Of a DNA stretch of 64,000 nt, positions 38,805-50,800 are shown in pieces. The notes under the pieces were generated by a model that was not told where the DNA came from, did not search any database, and saw nothing but the letters and a program-made list of their open reading frames with translations. Both the position numbers and the translations under genes were made by a program. Source of the stretch: Chondrilla cf. caribensis (Eukaryota; Porifera; Demospongiae; Chondrillida; Chondrillidae); the NCBI GenBank assembly GCA_964020155.1, contig OZ026569.1:1301254-1365253 (forward strand), in the 5' to 3' direction. Numbering within the stretch: position 1 is the stretch's first letter; each line of letters begins with the position of its first letter.

Positions 38805-38990
38805 TCCATCATGACATGGTCGTTAACAACAAAAATAAGTCAGATTCCTCTGCATCGTGGTGGTGTTGTCAACAGCGGGATAGGACGTTTTTTTTCCATC
38901 ATGACAGGGTTCTCAAACAAGGGATTTGACAGGTTTTCCTCCACTCACAATGGGGTTTCAGCAGTGACAAAGACCTATAAACTACAGGCA
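38805..38990 (-). pseudogene. Relic of the receptor cytoplasmic-tail exon
   Basis: The minus strand aligns with about 43996–44160 of the receptor's last exon: 'gtctttgtcactgctg', 'atggagg…aaac…tgtcaaat', 'ttgagaacc…catgatgg' and 'gttgttaacgacc' recur in the same order. It is short, has indels (for example a run of eight A) and lacks the NPSY repeats. It lies between the ANK3 upstream region and the ANK4 3' end, as the full receptor gene lies beyond the ANK4 upstream region. Confidence 0.75.
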
Positions 38991-39129
38991 GTTTGTAATA
39001 TTATTCATCTTTCATGTATTCCAATTGGAGCTCACCCTCCCTCATGCAAGACAATCATCAATACCAAGTCAAGGGGTGTTACAATTATTCAAACATGGGA
39101 CATTCCAATTCTGTATGCATTCCAATTTC

Positions 39130-39370
39130 AATAGATTGATGAAGATTTCCTATATATTATTATAGTTCAAGGAATTAAGCACTTTAATTTCGGGGTAAAC
39201 AAACATTATAATTCACATTATAATATTATCATTATGCACCATAATATAGTTAAAAGAACAAAAAGACATATGGAATAATACAATTATTACTATACTTTAA
39301 ATATTATAAATAATTACAATTTTTCAATAATAATGACACAAACGCATGTGTATAGAATCTAAAACTATAG
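39130..39370. other. AT-rich spacer 3' of ANK4
   Basis: Very AT-rich sequence between the receptor-tail relic and the ANK4 stop codon. Nothing recognised. Confidence 0.4.
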
Positions 39371-42300
39371 TTAGTTAACCGTTTGGCTGTGGTGTGATGT
39401 GCAATCCAACTTTTCTCTCAGTGTTCTTCCGAGGTCCCCCATGGCTGGGTATCCCTTGCTCCCAAAGGACTCCAAGGTGCTACAGACTATTTCAAGGCTT
39501 TCAAAATTGCCATGGGCTGAGAGGTGGTCATAGAGTAACCCATTGGCTGATTCACAGTCATCTGATTTACCAATCCTGGTCTCCACTGATTCCGGAATAA
39601 CACACTTTCTTCGTAAAATGGAAGCTGTTTCCTTAGCACCAGCATGTGCCAAGAACTGGTCACAGAACTGTTTTAGAAAATCCTTGACAGATCTGGTATC
39701 TATAGAAGTAAAAATTCAAAATGAGTGTGTACGTGTGTGTGTGTGTGTGTGCGTGCGTGTGTGTGCATGTGTACATGTGTGAGGTGCTGTACTGTATGTA
39801 CATTGTACCAAAGTTGACATACATACATACCCAGATTTAGCTGTACTGCAATGTAGTGATTTACGTGTTTCTTTAATTCTGAGATGCTCTCTTTTTCTGC
39901 CTCCACATCTTTATGCCGCTTCGAACACTCATCTTCCACCTCCTTAATTTTCTCACACATGACATCCATTGGCTTCTTAGCATCCACTTGGTCTTGTACA
40001 AACTTTCTGCTCTTTTCCATTTCAGCTAATCTCTTTTTGACTTCTAGTTCTGCTCCCGATACAGCTCCTGTCGTCTTCAACAATGGAACAATGTGATCCA
40101 GTGAATATATAATTGCAAAATCATACGGACTGTGTCCAAACACAGTGAGAGCATTTACATTGCATCCCTTGGTCAACAGGAGAGAAACAGTGTCTGTTTG
40201 AGCGTTGTGATAGGATTTCAGTTCACTTTCAGAGAGGCAAATCCTACGGTCAGGCACTTTGTCACCAACAGTCTTGATCTTCAGGTCCACTGGAAGAAGA
40301 GCTAGGTGGAGCGGAGACAATCCATCTGATGTGAGTTGGTTGATGTCAGTTTGAGTAGCTTCCAGCAGTGTTTCAACTACAGATGACCGACAAGCCAATG
40401 ATGCCAAGTGGAGGGCAGTGAGGTGACCACGGCCATTTTCTCCCGGGGTCAGGCAACATACATCACAGGAGTTTGAAATGAGAAGTTCAACAACTTCCAC
40501 ATGGCCATACAGTGCAGCTAAGTGCAGAGGTGTAAAGCCACCAGGACCGGGTTGGTTGGGATTAGCTTTGAAAACTGAAAGAACATTTACACCTTCAGTA
40601 AAGCCTATGGCTGATGCAAGGTGAAGGGGAGTTGCATTGAGACAGACAGCATCCACCTCTGCTCCGAGGGTGAGCAGCTTACGGAGAGCTACCACATTCT
40701 TCACAGCTACAGCGATATGTATGGGCTTGAAGGTATGACTGCATAGTGAAGGATCAAAGGGTTGTAGTGGTCTATACCACCTGGGAACCACCTCCGAATC
40801 CTGATCACTGTTGATATTAACACTACAACCACAGTCTGCAAGAGCATCGATTAATTCTGTGGAAGTGTGTAATGCTGCCAAATGCATTGGTGTCAGGCCA
40901 TCAAATTGAGAAACAATAGGACTAGCGCCTAATTCCAAAAGCTTGAAACATGCCTTAAAGGACCTACTTTTAATGGCAAGGTGTATAGGCAGCAGTTTAC
41001 GTTTAGTACAACTTGCATTCAAATTGGCATCAAGTCTTGATAAGGACTCAATGGCTTTGACCGAATCATACAATGCTGCAAAATGAATAGACTGCATCCC
41101 TTCACTTGTGATGCTGTCAGGAACATCCACTGCACACCCACAATCGACAAGGCACGTGATGGCCTCTCCAAGGTTCAAGACGGCAGCAGCATGTATAGGT
41201 AATCTTCCGAATTTGTCAGCGAGATGCATGTCACAGCCCATGGATATGAGAGCACGTAAGTGGTGCACAGTCGGCTTGTATTCGATTCTGGAACGAAAGG
41301 TGTGCATCAAACATACAATAACATGGAGGTAGTTCCCATCACAAAATTGTCCAACTGTTTGATTCACGTCATACCCAGCCTTAATCAAGGCTGAAAGGAA
41401 GCTTATTCCACACCGGAAAACAGCTAAATCACCTGCTGTGAAACCGTGGATGTCCTTTTTGTTAATGGACAGTCCTGCACTGATAAGAGGCCTTATAATG
41501 TCTGTAGCACCAGAATTAGCGGCGAAATGAAGTGCAGTCTGCTGCATTGAACTGCCAGTTGATTGTACATCTGCTCCATATTCCAGTAGTTTGGTAACAG
41601 TTAATAGGTTTCCACCAAAGGAAGCGATGTGGAGCAAGGGAATAGAGTCTTTAGGTGAACTAAGAACAGTACTGACATTCACCCCAAGTCGAACAAGTGA
41701 TGACATTATGTGGAAGTGGTTTTCAACTACAGTTATTTGCATGGCAAATTCGAGTTTGACGTTACTAATGTTAAATTGTGGACTTTTCATCATTGCAGTG
41801 ATGATGGGCAGAGAGCCATATAGTGCAGCGCTACAAAATGGAGTGAGGGAGTTTTCATTAACAGTCGATAGACTACACCCAGCATCAAGAAGACATTGCA
41901 CTACATCCACTGTACCCATATGGGCTGCAATATGAAGGACCGTGTTACCATTTCCATCTGTAATGGTGTGATCAGCACCTCGTGATAGGAGATACTTGAT
42001 AAGTTCAACACGCTTGGCTATAACAGCAAGACGTAAAGGAGTGATGTGTGAGGGATAATCAGGAAGGGGTGAGTTGGGGCCATTGCTTAATACATATGGC
42101 CAAATAATTTCTTCACAATTCGGGTCTTGGACAAGTTCAAACAGTTCTATGAATGGTTCATTTTGTTGGGCTAGTTCACATACCATTTGAGTTTTATGTA
42201 CTGGAAGGAAGCCAAACCAATACCATGTATCTAACATTTTGAGATGTTGGATGATTTCGTCCATATTTGCTTGAGTGTGCTCAGCGACCTCTTTCATAAG

Positions 42301-42522
42301 GGGATCAATGACGGTGAAGTAGCTTGATTCATTCACTGGAACATAGAAATTGATAAGTAGCCCAATAATATCCAAGTATCCACGATACACTGCGATGTGA
42401 AGGGCATTTGCACCAAAAACACCACATTTGGAGAATATTGGACGAGAAAATGGGTTACTTGTCCATGTTCTAACTTTCTCAACATCTCCCCTCCAACATG
42501 CTAAATGAAACTGGTTTCCCAT
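39371..42522 (-). CDS. ANK4: ankyrin-repeat, coiled-coil, CARD-like protein with diverged C-terminal third
   Basis: Exons 39831–42522 and 39371–39699, phase-1 junction, 1006 residues, start MGNQFHLACWRGDVEKV. The first two thirds (42522 down to about 40565) are almost as similar to ANK1–ANK3 as those are to each other. Below about 40565 similarity drops sharply: the 33-residue extra segment of ANK1–3 (DSVDSP…HRCGAD) is absent, and the last ankyrin repeats, coiled coil (KKRLAEMEKSRKFVQDQVDA…) and CARD-like exon (ILRRKCVIPESVETRIGKSD) are clearly different. This suggests gene conversion or recombination. The frame is intact. Confidence 0.85.
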
Positions 42523-43445
42523 CACTACAGAGAATTGAGACATGAACAATTCTGTACATGAATGTACAAATCACTGTGCTGAGTGCTAAGTTCATATACT
42601 ATAGCACATTCCATACACAAGTATAGTGGGCTAAACATACAATTTCTCCTTAACTAATTGCAACAAATTAATACGACCGTGTAGCAATGTACATTACAAG
42701 TCTGTCAATATGCACACAATAAATACACATAGATGTTCTATGCACAGGTAAAGGTAATATCACAGTATAAGATGTGAATAAGTAGTTTCCTAAAAATTTC
42801 TATCTCAAAATGCTAAACTTCCGAGAATCTCTGAAGTGTTCTATAGCAACCGTTAGCTAATGGTAGCGCTTAGTTGGAAGGTTTGTATTGTCGATGGTTG
42901 GAACACATAGCTATAGCTAACACTGAAGTGAGTCATTCGCTTGCTTTCCGTGTGTTGGTTATTCACAAGTACCTACTTTTAATTACCTTATTTTGTCTTT
43001 TATCAATACAATAGCATACAATAGCCAAAACATGCCGAGCAGTCATCTCTTATCGGGACCCACCTGAATAACCGGAAGTGCTTGTAGACTGGTGAAGCCA
43101 CACAAGACGAGAAGAGCTTTGGCGCGATAAATAAGCACGATCGATCCACTAGTGACGAATGGCAATACTAAAGTCGATAATAACGAATCAGAAAACCTTC
43201 ACAAAATCTCGACTAGCAGCGGTTGCACTGGGAGGGACAGGGTTAACTGGGAATCCCCAATAAACGCTCATCATCTATCTCATCACGTGACTAATATCCC
43301 GCCAAGAGTTGGCCATTTTCTACAGTACTGCCGACGCTGCATGGAACGACCATATAGATCAACTACAGTATACAAACAGTGGAAACATGTGCCTATCGTC
43401 CGATATAGCAGTGTCCTCTTAAACGATGTTGTGCTTCTCCGCTAA
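42523..43445 (-). promoter_or_regulatory. 5' region of ANK4
   Basis: Intron 1, conserved non-coding exon (donor boundary near 43064, GTGGGT rather than GTGAGT) and upstream tract homologous to the regions 5' of ANK1–3. Homology ends at about 43443, about 150 bp from the receptor stop codon. Confidence 0.6.
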
Positions 43446-43593
43446 TATACTAAAATGTGATATACATCAATTTACACAATAATATATATTCTACAAACCT
43501 TAATAAGTACTAATATGTAACTTGGTAACTGGCCAGTCAGGTTCATCCAAATACACATGTCATACATAGTCCAGGTCTGAATCAGACCCATTA

Positions 43594-44793
43594 TCATGGT
43601 CTGTAGTTGAAGGAGCTACATTGAGAGGACTGCATGGTAGTCTCCTGTGCATCTGTGTCTTGAGGATCAGAATAGATCCAGTTCCTCTCCATTACGAGGG
43701 TGTTGGTGTTGTCAAGAGCGGAATAGGAAGGGTTCCTCTCCATCACGACGGTGCTGGTGTTGTCAAGAGCAGAATAGGAAGGGTTCCTCTCCATCACGAC
43801 GGTGCTGGTGTTGTCAAGAGCAGAATAGGAAGGGTTCCTCTCCATCACGACGGTGTTGGTGTTGTCAAGAGCAGAATAGGAAGGGTTCCTCTCCATCAAG
43901 ACGGTGCTGGTGTTGTCAAGAGCAGAATAGGAAGGGTTCCTCTCCATCTTGACGGTGTTGCTGTTGTCAAGAGCAGAATAGGAAGGGTTCCTTTCCATCA
44001 CAACGGGGTCGTTAACAACAAAATATGTCAGATTCCTCTCTACCATAGTGTTTTCAACAGCAGGATGGGAAGGGTTATTATCCATCATGGCATGGTTCTC
44101 AACCAAGGAATTTGACAGTTTTCCCTCCATCACAATGTTGCTGTCAGCAGTGACAAAGACCTCAACTGGACAATAGGGTGGTTCTTCAGTCTCAGACGCA
44201 CCTCGTTCCAAGTGTACCTCTCCATCATCATCACCAGGAACTAATGCAGTTTTATTTATATATCCCACAGATTGCGTAGCTGTCCTGGAGATAAGAGAAT
44301 TTGATGGGTTCTTCCCCAACCCAATGGGTTTCTCAACTGGGAAATTTGATAGGTTTTCCTCCATCACCATGGGGTTGACAGCAGTGACGAAGACCTCAAC
44401 TGGACAATAGGGTGGTTCTTCACCCTCAGACACACCTCCTTCCAAGTGTACCTCTCTGTCATCAATTGTGGCATCACTGGGATCTAATGCAAATCCATTT
44501 CCTTTTGTATATTTCACAGGATATGTACTTGTCCTGGAGATAACAGCAAAATATTGGTGCATGATCTTACCATCAATATCATACTCTACTGTGTCTACAG
44601 TGTGTACTACTACTCTATTGTCATCACTTGACATACTACATGCATGACGTGAAGGCTTTATAAATATTAGCTCGAATCAGAAAAAATACTAATGTTTTGG
44701 CCAGATGCTCCAGTTTTCCTTGGAACGAAAAAATGAAGCTGGAGGCTTAGTCTGTCATGCAAAAGCCAAATGAAAGCCCCCTTTGTATACTAT

Positions 44794-44839
<46 letters not shown>

Positions 44840-47800
44840 AGCTAACCGACGACACTTGCATCTCAGGATACAAAAGCACACGAAGCAAGTTGTTGCCATG
44901 ATACCAATGACAATCAAAGCCAGAACTGCACTCACAATAGCAATAATGACACCTGTGTACATCAATGAATAAGACATACATTTTAACTCTATGTGCGAGT
45001 CAGTCAGGGTATATATACACTGTATATAGGTCCATGCGTCTGTGCATACCAACTCTGCAAGCAGGGTTTATACAGGTATAGCATCCGTTACCATAGAAAC
45101 AGCACTATTATACAGCAATTTTATAATACATAAAGCATTAGCAACAGTATAGTTAGCAACGGATGCTATACTGGTTAAGACATGGACACTTGGGCATTAT
45201 GACATATAAAATACTGAGTCCCAAGGGCACGAAGCGCTCGAGGGTGAGTGTATTTTATATGTCATAATGCCCTCATGCCCATGTCTTAACCACTAAATAC
45301 ATGCAGGTATGTGTGCAGAAGTACCTTTGGTATCAGAAGGCATTACAAGTTTATTATCTTCTGTCAGTGATTGATATCCTGAGAACGGGCCACTCAGGAA
45401 ATCAACTGGTTCTCTACTAACTTGTGTGACGCCCTTGACCCTGGCCTCCATCACTTGGTGGGCAGCCTCATCCTGTGGGACGCTGAGGACCAGGCTGGTG
45501 CTATTGGATGTTGTGTTCACAGCAATGAATTTTGGATTCGGTGTGTCTGTTGTGATCAATCGGTACTCTATTGTGTAGTATGTGATGTCGTGAGTAACAT
45601 TCCGAGAGCTGACCAGTGGATCCCAAGTTATCAGAACACTACTTGAGTTCAATCTAGTGATAGCCAGATTCATTGGGGCTTGGGGGGGTGCTAGAAGATG
45701 GATACGGAGCTGAAGTACTGCAAGTAATACACCTTTGTGCATATGTACAAGTTTAATATGGTAAAATAACTCCTGTCTCATACATAATATGAGGATGAGA
45801 GAAATAAGACCAGATCAACCAAGAGTGAGTGGTGGATCGCAAAGTTCAGTGTATCCGAATGAAACTCAGCATAAATAGGAGAGGTACACTTCTAATATTT
45901 GTGTGTATCCATGCATGTAGTATGTTGTCATATCAGGTCATATATGTACTTGTTGTACAGTTGTGGTCAGCACCAATGGAAGAGGTGTGCCTGTATGTAT
46001 AATAATAATATCTGTCAATGACACACTTTTTGACCACAAGTGCACAATAATACACTAAGCTCCCATGACTAGTCATAACAATTTACTGTTAACAATGAAT
46101 ATCAATTATTACTTTGGCATACACTGGTAGATTATACAAGGTCCAACATATCTGAATAAAATTTTAAAAGGCTGACAATAGTTTGTTTATGTCCACCCCT
46201 TCCAGAGAGGAATCAGTGTGCTAAACGGATTACCTAGCACGGTAGATGCAGCTGTTTTAAGGCTATTTTACAGCTTTTTGGCGACATCAGTGTAGGGGTA
46301 GGGAGTCGGGTAGGGTGAGGTTTAGAGGTAGGGGTAGGGGTAGGGTAGAGTAAGGATCTTAAATCCTGAAGGTCACCAATAAGCTGTAAAATAGCCATAA
46401 AATACGTAGCTGTAATCTACTGTGCTAGGTGATTCGAAGTATATAATCACATGGGAATATAGTTAACCAATGAGCAATTTTAACATGTGAATAAGCACCA
46501 AACCTTAACATATCACTTACATGCATACATACCATTCACACATACATATGAATTATTGTATTTAAGTACATGTACATGGTGTATGTGAAAGACAGAACAC
46601 ACGAAACTGCATCCTAGCTCTCACCATTTCCATACGTGTATCCCACAGAGATCTGGTTGGGATCGGGTTTCGCACCTTCTCCTTGTGGGGACACTGCCAC
46701 CACAGCAGCAACCACAGCTTCCTCCCACATCACACCCTTGAGTATGACAGAGCGATTCTGCCAAGTGTTAACTTGAGGACTCAGAGAGGTGATATCAAAT
46801 GATCGTGTTGATGAAATAATTCTTTGATCATAATACAGGTGGTATGTCAATAGTTCAATGTCGTCGTTTGGCTGTGGGGGTGGGTCCCATTTGATCCTCA
46901 CACTGGTTGTTGTGAAAGGTTCCACAACTACAGTGACAGGTCCAGGAACTCCATCTGTGCATGTAGTTCAATTTATAAAATGCATTAATCAACACCTACA
47001 ATAGAGCAAACAATATGTTCTATTCACTTATGGTCAAACTCACTTTGTCTGCACAGGAAACCTCTTTTCATAGCTGTACCAACAGCATTGGACACGAAAC
47101 ACTGATAACTGGTTAGATGTTCAGGTTGGACATTAGTGATCCTCAACTCGTTACCGGATAAATCGTAGCCTGTGCTGTTTGGCAAGAGTAGTCTACCGTT
47201 CCTGAACCACTGCACATCGGGTGAGGAACTACCTCCATGTACACACTGGAGGGTACAGGACTCACCAAGGCGTGGAAAGTGGCTAATTGTCAATGATGAT
47301 ATAATTGGAGCCGCTGCACACAGGACAGTTGTGAATGCTATGTAATTGCATACCATAACTAAGTACATACATACATGTAATAGTTACTGTGTGTTTAGTC
47401 AGTAGTAGTACATACTGAAGACCAAAGGGCTCATACTTCCTGAGTGTGCGGTTAGTAAATTCGTTTCTCCTGTGTGAAGATCCCGTAACTGGCTTATCTT
47501 TCAAAAAGGAAACTTCATGAGTTTTGAAATCAATAACATCCAATTGCTACTGTTCCTTTTAAGAGTCTTTGTCATCATCGTTAGATATAATTTCATTCAA
47601 GGAAGAGTTGGTGGTGTTTAATGTTTAAAGCTCTAAACAAGCCATGTACCTGGGTACTCAATTCAAGTTGTCTGCAGTCAGTGTACAGAGCAGGGAATAA
47701 TATACCGCACACCAACACCCTTTGATGTATGGCTTCATCAAAAGATAAATTGGAAATAATTTTGTAGAATATTATACTAATTATTTACAAATTTATGTAT

Positions 47801-50800
47801 ATATATAAGCACTGTATACGTATGTATTAGCTGGACTGTAAAAATCACTAACATAAGGACACTTACACTGAACGTCTACCATGACTTGTCCATTGTAGTT
47901 GGCATTCATCGACCCACCAGGGTCTCCAGGGTCAACCCCTACCAATTGTACCTGAACTGAAAACATCCCAGATTGTACAGTCTGGATGTTGGTCAGGATC
48001 AAGTTTCCGAAGTAGGCAGGCAGAACTGCATTGGTCCCCCTGTTGCGGTATCCATAAGTAGTGGACATCACCGAATGTTGACTGCTCGGGTATTCCCAGA
48101 CGTAGTTCACCCTGGGATGCGATGTCTTAGCCACACAGTCCACAGTTAAATTATCTCCCTGTTGAACCTTGATGGTCTGAGTATCAAAGTCCGGAAGTAG
48201 CAAATATCCAGGTTGAAGGTCTGAAGTAGAAAAGGATTGGTAATATATGGATGCACAGACAATGTACGCACAATACTGTTATACACCCAATGATAGAAAG
48301 TTGACTTAACCCATTGCTATGAAACGTTATGAAATGTTAATGTTTGATGTAAATTTGTACAATCATACATCATGTTGTACATAATATATATGTACTGTAA
48401 ATACGTATGTACATGAGATGAGCAATCTTGTTGTACATATTACATTCACACACACATTTCTGTACAGTCTACTTGAGGGTCTCCTGGTATTGAATTCTAC
48501 CATGTAAACAGGTGCGGTATTATTCAAAGGAGTTCATGGGCACACTTTTTGTAATCTATAGAAATTTGAAACTGTCAGGACCTGCCAAGTTAATTCCTGC
48601 CAGACTACGTAGTTAACACAACACCTTGAACTATTACAGCGATCCAAGCAACAATTACTGCTTAGTACACGCCTACCAACGGAGTATCATATTTGCTGCG
48701 TGAGGATAGGCTTGTAGTAACTAGTTCATTACGTATAATTATTGCCAATGAATGTTCCAGAGACGTACGGGCTATTTGTATTGTGGTCCTTTCTCTACGT
48801 CTAGCTCAAGTTCTTTCCCACTTCCTACCTTCCTTTCACCTTGTGTTACTATTATATTATATATTATTTATAAATTTACCTCTTATGATTGCTTTCCTAA
48901 CACGGGACACTTTAGCAGTTTCTGCTCTACCCCAAGCTCTCCCAGGCAGTAAAAAATTTACTGTTTGGTCGTTCTTTGATGTATGACGTCGTCAGGTGAT
49001 GAACCCAAATTTACCTACTACTAGCTTAGCTACAAGATCAGTTTACATTACATCATCCCACAGGAATGTAGTGTCACCCAAGGTATAACCCCAAATTTAC
49101 CTACCAAAAAGAGTACAGGATACAGTTCACTTTACATCATCCCACAGGAATGTAGAATCACCCCATGAATAATATCAATATTTAATAACAATTACAACAC
49201 GTGTAACTTGATTCTCTTTTATGTGATTAAACAGTAGAACAGTGTTCTATGAGAGGTCACTTTGGGTAAAGGATACACAGTGCAACATGTCAGTATAGTA
49301 GTTACCCTTGGGACACAAGAGTGGCTGTTTCAGTGAAGTTGCCTGTTTGTGCAGGTTGAATTATACACCATAGACTCTTTTGGGACTTGGTAACCTGGCT
49401 GTTGTTCAAAGGTGGCCTGTCAATACAGTGACCAATACATACAGATTTCACTATAATGGATCGACCATTATTATTAATAGTATACAGGACATAATTAGTG
49501 GCAAATTGGACCTTCCTGTGTGTCAAGGTTATACACCGTATATCAAAGGAAGTCGTTTCACCAAACCTTGTGTGTTGTTGACTGTCAGCCGTCCACCGGG
49601 TATACTTCTTACCGATCCTTCAACATTCTGCAGCTCACAGGAGTATACGCCTTGATCTGCAGTGTTCACATTGGATATGAACAACCGTCCACTTCTGGTG
49701 TTCACCAAGTATTTGGTCCTGTCCAATGTGTTCAGTACAGCACTGTCCTTGAACCAGGTGACAGTGGGAGAAGGGAAGGTATCGGGATGAGGGAAGCAGC
49801 TGAAGAATCCTATACTTCCCATGGGTACAGATAGGTTCACTGGTCCATTCTGAATCTGAGGAGCCACTGTATATGGATGTGATAAAGAAAACCACAAGTG
49901 TAAGCTTCATGGTGTCAGGCACTGGCCAACAAATAACTCTGGAAAGAGTTGATTATCCCTTTGGAAAGTTTCCCACAAAATTACTTTTGAATTGATCGTT
50001 CTGCATGTGTACAAAGGGCAATGTAGCCACTTTTCCTCTAATTTAACATTTTAGTAATTTCGACACTATCTATTTCACCACTGTATAATCACCTACCCCT
50101 CAAATACCTTCTTGGTCATAATTTATACATAGACATGCACATACACAATGACATACATACATAAAGCACATACAGATACAGAGGTAGTATTGAGTACAGT
50201 GAATTCTCGTTAATCCGCCACAATTGGTTCAGGCGAAATTTTGGCGGATAAATGATATGGCGGAATATACTGATCTTCTTCGAGATGTCTCCTATCATTT
50301 GTTGCACAATGTGTGCGTTCTGCATCTTCGAGAAACAGTCTGTGAGTATTTTTTTACGTTGTTGTCGGATTCCTCTTTCTGCATTTGGAAATCTACTTCT
50401 TCTACTTCATTGTCAAGTCAATTTTAGAACGCTTTGCTGCTATTTTGCTCTACACTAAAGCAACTTCTTAAAAATTGGTGGATTATCTGCAACTGAAGTC
50501 CATACAAAAGTGCAAATTGGGAAGAATGGCGGATGGCGGAATTGTGAGATGGCAGATTACGTATATAGCGTAGCCATACAAGCGAATTCGTTTCAAATAA
50601 TATGGCGGATAAAGCGGTTTGGCAGATTAAACCAGTGGTGGATAAACGAGAATTCACTGTATATTATATCTGCACGTATTGCAGGCTATGGACTGAGTGA
50701 AGTGTATGTATTAATACTATTATAAAGATGCAGTACATAGTACATATATTATTATATTATATTAGATGCATAATATACATTATTATAGTGACAAGGGTAC

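Noticed and set aside
43621..44115. Plus-strand open frames opposite the receptor tail (KGSSPSRRCWCCQEQNR repeats)
   Set aside because: Shadow of the 51-bp coding repeat; the minus-strand frame has splice support and biological motifs.
48693..48986. 97-residue plus-strand hydrophobic frame
   Set aside because: It lies in a receptor intron with no splice sites, homologue or repeat of the frame elsewhere in the window.
49302..49526. Extra receptor exon (NYVLYTINNNGRSIIVKS)
   Set aside because: It has splice-like ends, but phase 2–2 does not fit the neighbouring phase-1 exons, which already join correctly without it.
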